Assembly: GCA_047610385.1 (NCBI GenBank)
Contig: JBLGAC010000068.1
Location: 1 to 14,997, forward strand
DNA length: 14,997 bases
Origin: JBOCEF01 sp047610385
Lineage (GTDB): Bacteria > Pseudomonadota > Alphaproteobacteria > Rhodobacterales > Rhodobacteraceae
Direction: 5' to 3'
This document shows, in pieces, positions 8,008 through 14,798 of this stretch; position 1 is the stretch's first letter, and each line of letters begins with the position of its first letter. A model generated the notes under the pieces. That model saw nothing but the letters and a program-made list of their open reading frames with translations, did not search any database and was not told the DNA's origin. The position numbers and the translations under genes are program-made.

Positions 8008-8319
8008 TCAGCCCATGAACGGCAGGCCAGCGGCCAGCGACATGCCAAGTGCGAATTGGGCCATGGGGAAAACCCGGCCCCAACCTTTCTCCATCAGCAC
8101 GTTGGCCATGGAGATCAGCGTCAGCCCATGACCTGCATGGCGGTCGATCCCCAGATCAAGCGACAGCGACGCCATCGCGCAGATCACCAGCACTGCTGCC
8201 AGCGCCTGCGTGATCCGCAGCGCGCCCTGAGCCTGAAACGCCTGCCACGCGCTGTAAAGCGTGGAGGCAAAAACAACCGCGCCGAGAAAAACGCCGATGA
8301 GCAAAAGGGGCACATTCAT
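8008..8319 (-). CDS. Small three-helix membrane protein of unknown function
   Basis: A 103-residue hydrophobic protein with likely membrane segments near residues 4-26, 37-57 and 84-102. Between the last two is a short polar loop LGIDRHAGHGLT. I do not recognise a named family. Its ATG overlaps the stop of the PqiA-like gene (ATGA, 8316-8319) and it ends 6 nt before radA, so it is surely co-translated with its neighbours. Placement directly after MlaE, MlaF and PqiA-like genes suggests a role in envelope lipid handling or as a PqiA partner. That is inference from position only. Confidence 0.8.
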   Translation of the reverse strand: MNVPLLLIGVFLGAVVFASTLYSAWQAFQAQGALRITQALAAVLVICAMASLSLDLGIDRHAGHGLTLISMANVLMEKGWGRVFPMAQFALGMSLAAGLPFMG

Positions 8320-8789
8320 GCGCGGGACCTCCGGATCGATTTATGGGTAAAATGGCTGATCAGGATTGAGGCGAGCACACAGGCGGTGAACAGATACAGC
8401 CCCCAATCAGAGGTGACCCGCCCAACCCCAACGCCTTTTGCGACCACAATCACCACCGCCAGCAGGAACACGTCGGTCATCGACAGCTTGCCGAGCAGTT
8501 CCAGCGCGGGCATCGCGCGCGCATCAAGCCGCCCCAGATGGGCCGCCACCAGCGCCAGCGTTTTGGCCAGCGGCATGGCAACGCCGAACAGCGCGATCAG
8601 CCCCGCCAGCCACGGGTCCGACGACCACAGCGCGCTGATGCCGGAAAAGACCGAGATCGCCTCTCCTTCAAGGAACGGCAGAAACCCGGTGCGCACCAAT
8701 GGCGCGGTCCAGGCCAGCGGAAACAGCGCCAGCAGCGCGAGATTGCCGAGCAGCAGCGGCAAAGGCGCGTCGCCGGGGCGCCAAGTCAT
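8316..8789 (-). CDS. Paraquat-inducible protein A family, single-module form
   Basis: A 157-residue inner-membrane protein with four predicted helices (about 12-33, 58-82, 106-124 and 129-147). The family motif LGKLSMTDVFLLAV (99-112) and the flanking LFPLAWTAPLVRTG (22-35) and WGLYLFTACVLAS (129-141) are typical of PqiA domains. E. coli PqiA and its paralogue are about 420 residues with two such modules and work with MCE-domain lipid-transport proteins; this copy has one module. It overlaps mlaF upstream and the small membrane protein gene downstream by ATGA. It lacks the extra cysteine-rich zinc-ribbon segments of the long form. Confidence 0.85.
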   Translation of the reverse strand: MTWRPGDAPLPLLLGNLALLALFPLAWTAPLVRTGFLPFLEGEAISVFSGISALWSSDPWLAGLIALFGVAMPLAKTLALVAAHLGRLDARAMPALELLGKLSMTDVFLLAVVIVVAKGVGVGRVTSDWGLYLFTACVLASILISHFTHKSIRRSRA

Positions 8790-9541
8790 CGGATGGCCGC
8801 GATGGGGCCTTCGGCGCGGCCATGGATGAACTGGTCCACAAACGGATCACCCGAAGTGTCGAGATCGCCAACCAGCCCATCCCAGCGCACCTTGCCTTCG
8901 TGGATCATCGCCACCCGGTCGGCGATGGCGCGCACTGAGGTCATGTCATGGGTGATGGTCATCGCGGTGGCACCCATCTCAGTGACCAATTCGCGGATCA
9001 GCTCGTTGATCACACCGGCCATGATCGGGTCCAGCCCGGTGGTCGGCTCATCAAAAAAGATGATCTCAGGGTCATGGGCGATAGCGCGCGCAAGGCCGAC
9101 GCGCTTTTGCATGCCGCCCGACAATTCAGCTGGAAACTGGTCGGCGACATCGGGGGACAGGCCCACGCGGCGCAGTTTTTCAATGGCGCGCGCGCGGGCC
9201 TCATCCCGGGGCAGGGCGTGCGCGCCGTGGCGAAAGCGGAAGGCGACATTTTCCCACACCGACAGGCTGTCGAACAGTGCGCCGCCTTGGAACAGCATGC
9301 CAAAGCGCGACAGGAAATCATCACGCTTGCGGCGGGTCAGCTGTTCGCCGTCGATGCGGATGTCGCCGGCATCAGGCTGGATCAGACCCAGTACGCATTT
9401 CAGCGTTACCGATTTTCCGGTGCCCGAGCCGCCGATGATCACCAGTGACTGCCCACGCTCCACCGAGATGTTCACATCCCGAAGCACATGTTTGGGGCCA
9501 AAGGCTTTGGCGACGCCGGACAATTCGATCATTGCGGTCAT
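8786..9541 (-). CDS. mlaF: Phospholipid-transport ABC ATPase, MlaF family
   Basis: A 251-residue cytoplasmic ATPase that powers the MlaE permease in moving phospholipids between inner and outer membrane. All ABC motifs are visible: Walker A GGSGTGKS (37-44), Q-loop Gln85 in LFQGGALFDSLSV, signature LSGGMQKR (140-147), Walker B IIFFDEPTTGLDP (160-172) and H-loop His198 in ITHDM. GGALFDSLSV after the Q-loop is characteristic of the MlaF group. The ATG overlaps the mlaE stop (ATGA) and its stop overlaps the PqiA-like start. No MlaD, MlaB or MlaC gene follows, so these partners would be encoded elsewhere. Confidence 0.94.
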   Translation of the reverse strand: MTAMIELSGVAKAFGPKHVLRDVNISVERGQSLVIIGGSGTGKSVTLKCVLGLIQPDAGDIRIDGEQLTRRKRDDFLSRFGMLFQGGALFDSLSVWENVAFRFRHGAHALPRDEARARAIEKLRRVGLSPDVADQFPAELSGGMQKRVGLARAIAHDPEIIFFDEPTTGLDPIMAGVINELIRELVTEMGATAMTITHDMTSVRAIADRVAMIHEGKVRWDGLVGDLDTSGDPFVDQFIHGRAEGPIAAIR

Positions 9542-10332
9542 GAGGAGAACAGCGCCTCCGTCAGGATGTAATTGGTGGCGAGGATCAAGATTGAGGCCGA
9601 AACCACCGCATTGGTGGTCGCACGCCCAACGCCTTGCGCGCCGCGGTCCGAATTGTAGCCGTGATAGCAGCCCATCAGCGCGATGACATAGCCAAACACC
9701 GCCGCCTTGATCAGGCCCGAGGTCACGTCGCCCGCGGTCAGAAACTGCGCAGTGTTGTTAAGATACGCGCCCGCGTTGAAATTAAGCCGCGCGACCCCGA
9801 CCAGAAACCCGCCCATGATGCCCAGCACGTCGCCCACCAACACCAGCACCGGCATGGCCAGCGTCGCCGCCAGCAACCGCGGGGCCACCAGATACTTGAA
9901 CGGGTTGGTCGACAGGGTGGTCAGCGCGTCGATCTGTTCGGTCACCCGCATGGTGCCAATTTCGGCGGCCACCGAGGCTGAGACCCGCCCCGCCACCATC
10001 AGACCGCCGATCACGGGGCCCAGTTCACGCGCCATGCCGATGGCAACGATCGACGGCACCACGCTTTCGGCGTTGAAGCGTGAGCCGCCCTCATAAATCT
10101 GCAACGCAAGCGCGGCGCCGGTGAAAAGCGCGGTCATGCCAACGACGGGCAGCGAGAAATAGCCGAGGCGCAGCAACTGGCGCCCGATCTCGGCAAAGTG
10201 CCAAGGCGGGCGGAACACATGGCTGGTGGCCTGTGCGGCGAACAGCGTCAGCGCCCCCACGGAGGCGCAAAGCGCGATCACCGTGCGGCCGATGGAGGCG
10301 AGAAATCCATGAAAGGCGAGCATCAGGGGCAT
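9538..10332 (-). CDS. mlaE: Phospholipid-transport ABC permease, MlaE family
   Basis: A 264-residue inner-membrane permease of the MlaE/TGD1 family, the membrane channel partner of MlaF. The diagnostic cytoplasmic helix AAEIGTMRVTEQIDALTTL (122-140), followed by NPFKYLVAPRLLA, is intact. Other typical stretches are LFTGAALALQIY (69-80) and IGMARELGPVIGGLMVAGRV (98-117). Five or so hydrophobic segments follow the amphipathic N-terminus. The start at 10332 has GGAG 11 nt upstream; the nearby ATG at codon 4 fits less well. It begins 26 nt after the alr stop and overlaps mlaF by ATGA. Confidence 0.94.
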   Translation of the reverse strand: MPLMLAFHGFLASIGRTVIALCASVGALTLFAAQATSHVFRPPWHFAEIGRQLLRLGYFSLPVVGMTALFTGAALALQIYEGGSRFNAESVVPSIVAIGMARELGPVIGGLMVAGRVSASVAAEIGTMRVTEQIDALTTLSTNPFKYLVAPRLLAATLAMPVLVLVGDVLGIMGGFLVGVARLNFNAGAYLNNTAQFLTAGDVTSGLIKAAVFGYVIALMGCYHGYNSDRGAQGVGRATTNAVVSASILILATNYILTEALFSS

Positions 10333-10358
10333 TGGGTGTTAAATCTCCGGACCGGCGA

Positions 10359-11465
10359 TCAGGCGTCTGCGTCTGTGTAACGGCGCGCGAAGCGTGCGCC
10401 AAGGGCGGTGAGCACTTCGTACCCGATCGTGCCTGCGCTGGCGGCCAGCTGGTCGACGCTTTGATGGGGACCGAGGATTTCCAGCATCATTCCCGGCGCA
10501 ACATCGGCGTGGTCGGTCAAATCAACGGTGATCATGTCCATGGACACCCGTCCGACCACAGACGCGGCACGTCCATGCAGGAAAACCTTGGCGTTTTTGT
10601 GGGTGCGAAAGAACCCGTCAGCATAGCCGATTGGCAGCACGCCGATGCGGCTGTCGCGCCGGGCGGTCCATGTGGCGCCGTAGCCGACGGTTTCACCCGC
10701 GGGGACTTTGCGCACCTGGATCAGTGGGGCTTCAAGCGTCACAACCGGGCGCGCGGCGGCGAAAGGCGCGCCGCCATAAAGGCCGACGCCCGGGCGTACC
10801 AGGTCGAAATGAAACTGGTCGCCCAACAGCGTGCCGCCGGTGGCCGCCAGCGACATGCGCGCGTTCGGCGCCACCGCACGCAGCAGCGCCGCGCGGCCTG
10901 CGAACGCGCCCCGCTGCCGGGTGTTCATGCCGTTGGACGGCGCATCGGCCATGGCGAGGTGGGACATGATCAGCGTGATGTTGAGGCCGGGGGCGCGGTC
11001 GATGCGCAGGCGGTCCAGATCATCGGACGTGAGGCCAAGGCGGTTGATGCCGCTTTCGATGTGCAGGCCAACCTTGGGGGTCTCATGCATCGCATGAAGC
11101 GCGGATTGTAGGTCTCTGATTTGCTGTAGGGAATTTAGACACGGGCGCAGGTCATTCGCAGCGAATATCTCAGTGTCCGCGGGCATGAAACCGTTGAAGA
11201 CATAGATGGTCGCCGCAGGCCCCAGGATGCCGCGCAGTTCGGCACCCTCGCGCGGCAATGCCACGAAAAAGGTGCGCGCGCCTGCGGCCCAAAGGGCAGG
11301 GGCGACCCGTTTCACTCCCAGACCGTAGGCGTTGGCTTTGACCACGGCGGCGGCCTCAGCCGGGCTGGCGATGCGCGACAGCGCCTGCCAATTGGCCGTG
11401 ATCGCACCAAGATCGACGGTCAGAAGGGGCCGCGAATGCAGGGCTGCGTCCTCAGCGGTCGTCAT
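10359..11465 (-). CDS. alr: Alanine racemase
   Basis: A 368-residue PLP enzyme interconverting L- and D-alanine for peptidoglycan. The PLP lysine is Lys43 in AVVKANAYGLG (40-50), the second catalytic residue is Tyr262 in TVGYGATW, and GYADGF (280-285) and RVSMDM (306-311) are the usual C-terminal beta-domain motifs. The usual HIDTGMNRLG segment appears as HIESGINRLG (135-144). The start MTTAEDAAL was chosen because it lies about 12 residues before the conserved LLTVDLGA. It overlaps the end of dnaB by 14 nt, whereas a longer frame would run 68 nt into dnaB. The ribosome site is weak, consistent with coupling to dnaB. Confidence 0.95.
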   Translation of the reverse strand: MTTAEDAALHSRPLLTVDLGAITANWQALSRIASPAEAAAVVKANAYGLGVKRVAPALWAAGARTFFVALPREGAELRGILGPAATIYVFNGFMPADTEIFAANDLRPCLNSLQQIRDLQSALHAMHETPKVGLHIESGINRLGLTSDDLDRLRIDRAPGLNITLIMSHLAMADAPSNGMNTRQRGAFAGRAALLRAVAPNARMSLAATGGTLLGDQFHFDLVRPGVGLYGGAPFAAARPVVTLEAPLIQVRKVPAGETVGYGATWTARRDSRIGVLPIGYADGFFRTHKNAKVFLHGRAASVVGRVSMDMITVDLTDHADVAPGMMLEILGPHQSVDQLAASAGTIGYEVLTALGARFARRYTDADA

Positions 11466-12936
11466 AGGGATCTTTGCTCTGGTAGGCGAGATTGCCAAAC
11501 TTGGTGAATTTGCCTTCAAAGGACAATTCGACCGTGCCGATCGGGCCGTGGCGCTGCTTGCCGATCACGATTTCGGCCTTGCCGCGGACCTGCTCCATGA
11601 CCTCCTGCCATTTCATCATCTTTTCAACGTCGCCTTCGCTAGGTTTCTCACGTTCTTTGTAATATTCGTCGCGATAAACGAACATCACCACGTCGGCGTC
11701 CTGTTCAATAGATCCAGATTCGCGAAGGTCTGACAGCTGCGGACGCTTGTCTTCGCGCGATTCCACCTGGCGCGACAGTTGCGACAACGCGATGACCGGG
11801 ATGTTCAGTTCCTTGGCGATGGCTTTCAGACCTTGGGTGATCTCTGAGACCTCGTTCACCCGGCTGTCTTTGGCCGTGGCGGGGCGCACCAGTTGCAGAT
11901 AGTCGATCACCAGCAGATCAAGCCCGTGCTGGCGCTTCAGGCGGCGGGCGCGCGCCGCGAGGGTGGAGATCGCCAGCGCGGGCGTGTCGTCGATATAAAG
12001 CGGCATGCGCTCCAGATCCCGGGCGGCCTCGACGAAGCGGCGGAATTCCTCCTCGTCCAAGTCGCCGCGGCGCAGCTTTTCTGACGGGACCAGGGACGCC
12101 TCAGACAAAATGCGCGTGGCAAGCTGTTCGGCGGACATTTCCAGCGAAAAGAACCCGACCTTGCCGCCATTGATGGTGCCGAAGGTGCCGTCGCTCTGCT
12201 CACCTTCCTTCCAGGCCTTGGCGACGTTGTAGGCGATGTTGGTGGCGAGCGAGGTTTTGCCCATGGACGGACGGCCCGCAAGGATCAGCAGATCTGACGG
12301 GTTGAGGCCGCCGAGCTTTTTGTCGAGATCGATCAGCCCCGAGGAAATCCCCGCCAGACCGCCGTCGCGCTTGTAGGCGGCGTTGGCGGTTTCAACGGCT
12401 TCCAGCGCGGCCTTCACAAAGCTTTTGAACCCACCCTCATATTTTCCCTTTTCGGCAAGGGAATAAAGCGACTGCTCCGCCGCCACGATCTGGTCTTGCG
12501 GGTCGTCATCGGGGCCGACGGTGCGCGCGCGGTCGCGCACCTCATCGCCGAGCTTCATCAGCTCACGCCTCAGCGACAGATCGTGGATGGTCTGCGCATA
12601 ATCGCGCGCCGCGTGGATCGAGATCGCCGCACCAGCGAGCCGTGCGAGATAGGCGGGACCGCCGAGTTCCTTCAAGCCTTCGTCGTCTTCAAGAAACGCG
12701 CGCAGGGTCACCGGGGTCGCCAGCGCATTTTTTTGGATGCGGCGGGACGCAACCTCATAAATGCGGGCGTGGACCGGATCGAAGAAATGGCGCGCCTCGA
12801 TCAGGCTCGCGACTCGGTCATAGGTTTCATTGTTGACGAGAATCGCGCCCAGCACTGCCTGTTCCGCCTCAACATTGGCGGGCAGATAGGGGGCGTCTTC
12901 AAGTTTGGCATCAGGAAGGCTGGATCCGTCGTGCAT
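11452..12936 (-). CDS. dnaB: Replicative DNA helicase DnaB
   Basis: A 494-residue hexameric helicase that unwinds DNA ahead of the replisome. The N-terminal domain starts at PANVEAEQAVLGAIL (19-33). The RecA-like C-terminal domain has Walker A GRPSMGKTSL (221-230), FSLEMSAEQLATR (263-275), Walker B LLVIDYLQLV (341-350), ALSQLSRQVE (383-392) and the arginine-finger hairpin KQRHGPIGTVEL (460-471). The ATG at 12936 was chosen over an upstream one at 13059. It has GGAG 8 nt upstream, and the 41 residues in front of it look like non-coding translation and would overlap the prx promoter region. No intein is present. It heads the minus-strand gene cluster. Confidence 0.96.
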   Translation of the reverse strand: MHDGSSLPDAKLEDAPYLPANVEAEQAVLGAILVNNETYDRVASLIEARHFFDPVHARIYEVASRRIQKNALATPVTLRAFLEDDEGLKELGGPAYLARLAGAAISIHAARDYAQTIHDLSLRRELMKLGDEVRDRARTVGPDDDPQDQIVAAEQSLYSLAEKGKYEGGFKSFVKAALEAVETANAAYKRDGGLAGISSGLIDLDKKLGGLNPSDLLILAGRPSMGKTSLATNIAYNVAKAWKEGEQSDGTFGTINGGKVGFFSLEMSAEQLATRILSEASLVPSEKLRRGDLDEEEFRRFVEAARDLERMPLYIDDTPALAISTLAARARRLKRQHGLDLLVIDYLQLVRPATAKDSRVNEVSEITQGLKAIAKELNIPVIALSQLSRQVESREDKRPQLSDLRESGSIEQDADVVMFVYRDEYYKEREKPSEGDVEKMMKWQEVMEQVRGKAEIVIGKQRHGPIGTVELSFEGKFTKFGNLAYQSKDPYDDR

Positions 12937-13087
12937 GATGGGTCTCCGATCATCGGGTGGCAGTCTAACCCGACCGGCGCTGCACTGCACCACCCGATCG
13001 ACATGCCTGCGCAAGGCTTGCGCTAAGCAGGCTGCGGGTGCATCTGTGACATATCCCAAGTGGACTATTTATATAGGAGCCGTGGCC
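12937..13087. promoter_or_regulatory. Divergent dnaB / peroxiredoxin intergenic region with inverted repeats
   Basis: Both flanking genes must be driven from this 151-bp stretch. It holds ATCGGGTGG (12952-12960) facing CCACCCGAT (12990-12998) and a tight palindrome GCGCAAG-G-CTTGCGC (13009-13023). The peroxiredoxin gene has a strong AGGAG at 13075-13079, 8 nt before its ATG. I could not place a convincing -35/-10 pair: GTGACA (13046-13051) and TTATAT (13069-13074) are 17 bp apart but would start transcription after the ribosome site. The palindromes could be operators or transcript hairpins. Confidence 0.5.
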
Positions 13088-13744
13088 ATGAGCCTTCGCA
13101 TCAACGACATCGCCCCCGATTTCACCGCTGAGACCACTGCCGGGCCGATCACCTTTCACGATTGGATCGGCGACGGCTGGGCGATCATGTTTTCGCACCC
13201 CAAGGATTTCACCCCGGTGTGCACCACCGAATTGGGCGCGATGGCCGGGCTGGCGGATGATTTCGCCAAGCGCAACTGCAAGATCATCGGGATTTCCGTC
13301 GACAGCGTTGAAGACCACCAGAAATGGAAGGGCGACATCAAGGCCTACACGGGCAACGCGGTCAGCTATCCGATGATTGCAGACACCGAACTGAAGGTCG
13401 CCAAGCTTTACGACATGCTGCCGGCCGATGAGGCGGGCGTCGCCTCGGGGCGCACCGCCGCCGACAACCAGACCGTGCGGACCGTGTTTATGATCGGACC
13501 GGACAAGAAGGTGAAGATGCAGATGTCCTACCCGATGACCACCGGGCGGAATTTTGATGAATTGTTGCGCGTGCTGGATTCGCTGCAACTGAACATGAAG
13601 CACCGCGTCGCGACCCCCGCGAACTGGAAGCAGGGCGAGGATGTGATCATAACTGGCGGCGTACCGGACGATGAAGCGACCGAACTGTTCGGGAGCTTTG
13701 AAAAGAAGTTGCCCTATCTGCGGGTGACCAAGCAGCCGGGTTGA
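13088..13744 (+). CDS. Peroxiredoxin, 1-Cys (Prx6) type
   Basis: A 218-residue thiol peroxidase reducing hydrogen peroxide and organic peroxides. The active-site segment SHPKDFTPVCTTELG (36-50) contains Pro38, Thr42 and the peroxidatic Cys45, and Arg131 in NQTVRTVFMIGPDKK completes the catalytic set. The length and the long C-terminal extension (GEDVIITGGVPDDEA, 183-197, ending LPYLRVTKQP) are those of the Prx6 group. The only other cysteine is Cys64, in KRNCKIIG. That is not the usual resolving position, so an external thiol probably recycles it. The start is fixed by AGGAG 8 nt upstream. It is monocistronic: dnaB is divergent and a terminator follows. Confidence 0.95.
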   Translation: MSLRINDIAPDFTAETTAGPITFHDWIGDGWAIMFSHPKDFTPVCTTELGAMAGLADDFAKRNCKIIGISVDSVEDHQKWKGDIKAYTGNAVSYPMIADTELKVAKLYDMLPADEAGVASGRTAADNQTVRTVFMIGPDKKVKMQMSYPMTTGRNFDELLRVLDSLQLNMKHRVATPANWKQGEDVIITGGVPDDEATELFGSFEKKLPYLRVTKQPG

Positions 13745-13767
13745 ATCCAGGTTTTTAGATGTTGAAT

Positions 13768-13801
13768 GGGGCCGCGTCCAGATAGGCGCGGTCCTTTTCT
13801 T
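13768..13801 (+). terminator. Rho-independent terminator of the peroxiredoxin gene
   Basis: GGGCCGCG (13769-13776) pairs with CGCGGTCC (13787-13794), eight pairs including one G-T, around a 10-nt loop and followed directly by TTTTCTT. It begins 24 bp after the stop codon. Confidence 0.85.
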
Positions 13802-13812
13802 GGGTGGGGAGT

Positions 13813-13835
13813 CCGCAAGTGATGTTGGCTTGCGG
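13813..13835. repeat. Hairpin CCGCAAG / CTTGCGG
   Basis: A perfect 7-bp stem (13813-13819 and 13829-13835) with a 9-nt loop lies just after the terminator and has no T-run. Its arms share CGCAAG/CTTGCG with the palindrome at 13009-13023 upstream of the same gene. Function unknown. Confidence 0.55.
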
Positions 13836-13906
13836 CGTCTCTAACCAGAGTGAATTATTGTGTGATTTTGAATTCATGGATGGCTTGGCTGAAATATTTC
13901 TATTTA

Positions 13907-13922
13907 GGCTCAGGACTCATAA
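13907..13922. repeat. Terminal inverted repeat, 3' end of the transposase-side IS end
   Basis: GGCTCAGGACTCATAA. It overlaps the transposase stop codon (TGA at 13919-13917 on the minus strand) and pairs with 14781-14796 with two mismatches. Confidence 0.8.
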
Positions 13923-14730
13923 CCAAAATAAGACGGTTGCTGCGATGCAGATGGCGCTCATGAACGTGTGGGCGCATCGGTCATATCGGGCTGCGACCCT
14001 GCGCCAGTCCTTGAGCATCCCGAACATGCGCTCGACCAGATTGCGCTGCTGGTAGGTTTTGGCGTCGTAGGGGGTCGGGTCTTTGCGGTTCTTGCGTCTT
14101 GGAATGCATGGTGAGATGTCCAGTTTGGACAGGGCTTGGCGGAACCAGTCGCGCCTTGACGCCCTTGTCGTCGATCAGGGTTTCGGCGTCTGGCAGCGCA
14201 GGCAAGACGGTCGCGCCGCCGCGACGATCACTGACCCGCTGCCCTCGGTGAGCAGCAGGATCAATGGCTTGCCGTCGCCGTCGCAGACCGCGTGCAGCTT
14301 GAAGGTCAGGCCCCCGTTGGTCCGTCCGATGCGGTGGGGAACAGCCCCTTTTTACGCAAGCTCACCGAGCTGCGGTGCGCTTTGAGATGGGCCTGCGTCC
14401 GCTGCCCGGCAGGCTATTGCACAGCACTCGACGAGAGGGGATCATCACTGTGTCGGTTGCCGCGCTCTCGGCGGCCAGCGTTGCGGATATTCGGTCGAAC
14501 CCGCCCGCTCGGCTCTAGCGTTCGAAACGGTTGTAGAAAGTCTTATGCGGATTGTAAGCGATGGGGGCGTCGCGCCACATCAGCCCGTTGCGGATGACAT
14601 AGATGACATGGATAATGCCACTGATCACCCGCCGATCATCGACCCGAGGCACCCCACGAGGCTTGCTGGGCAAAAGTGGCTGCAGGCGTAAAAACTGCGC
14701 TTGTGTGAGCCAGTAGTGGTGATCAGACAT
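13917..14730 (-). pseudogene. IS5-family (IS427-like) transposase with nonsense codon, insertion and frameshifts
   Basis: The N-terminal frame starts MSDHHYWLTQAQFLRLQPLL and has VDDRRVISGIIHVI and RNGLMWRDAPIAYNPHKTF. It stops at TAG (14517-14515) where relatives have Trp (NRFER-W-SRAG). A near-perfect 9-bp tandem duplication has also added VIY after HVI. Beyond the stop, AATDTVMI is cut by a 40-bp palindromic insertion just before the Asp codon of IDAxHLKAHR, the first catalytic Asp. Then come frameshifts, FKLHAVCDGDGKPLILLLTE, PDAETLIDDKG (second Asp), and RNLVERMFGMLKDWRRVAAR (catalytic Glu). The end is FMSAICIAATVLFWL. Several independent lesions make it clearly inactive. Confidence 0.88.
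14400..14439 (-). repeat. Palindromic mini-element 3 (40 bp, minus strand)
   Basis: On the minus strand it begins CCCTCTCGTCG and ends AGCCTGCCGGGCAGCG directly before GACGCA. The first eight and the last fourteen bases agree with mini-element 1, while the middle has diverged (GAGTGCTGTGCAAT against GTTTGCATGCAAAC). Only part of the stem still pairs. It lies in an unrelated type of IS from the other three copies, which shows the element moves independently of its host IS. Confidence 0.85.
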
Positions 14731-14780
14731 GGAGAATTTCCAACGTTTGAATCATAACCAGCAGTCAACGGGAATCCCTT

Positions 14781-14796
14781 TTATGGGTCCTGACCC
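14781..14796. repeat. Terminal inverted repeat, 5' end of the right-hand IS
   Basis: TTATGGGTCCTGACCC, the counterpart of 13907-13922, lies about 50 bp upstream of the transposase start and is flanked outside by TA (14797-14798). Confidence 0.8.
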
Positions 14797-14798
14797 TA

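Larger units (their letters stand above)
13907..14796 (-). mobile_element. IS5-family insertion sequence (IS427-like), complete ends, dead transposase
   Basis: Terminal inverted repeats are GGCTCAGGACTCATAA (13907-13922) and its counterpart TTATGGGTCCTGACCC (14781-14796), matching at 14 of 16 positions. TA lies directly outside both ends (13905-13906 and 14797-14798), which fits the 2-bp target duplication of this IS group. The element is 890 bp and includes a 40-bp palindromic insertion, so about 850 bp originally, a normal size. It is a different IS from copies A and B. Confidence 0.85.

Noticed and set aside
8538..9686. Plus-strand open frame of 382 codons opposite pqiA-like, mlaF and mlaE genes
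   Set aside because: Antisense to genes with complete ABC and MlaE motifs. Composition is dominated by Arg, Ser and Pro, as expected for a shadow frame.
10233..11111. Long plus-strand open frame of 292 codons opposite alr and mlaE
   Set aside because: It is the antisense shadow of two well-supported genes in GC-rich DNA. It is rich in Arg, Gly and Ala, with no domain or ribosome site.
12937..13059. Upstream ATG extending DnaB by 41 residues
   Set aside because: The added segment has no similarity to DnaB N-termini and occupies the divergent promoter region. The ATG at 12936 has a good ribosome site.
13046..13074. Promoter GTGACA-17-TTATAT for the peroxiredoxin gene
   Set aside because: The implied transcript start would lie downstream of the strong AGGAG ribosome site, so the spacing does not work.
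746..14439. CRISPR repeats as an explanation for the four mini-elements
   Set aside because: The copies are dispersed, lie inside transposase genes, and are not regularly spaced with unique spacers.
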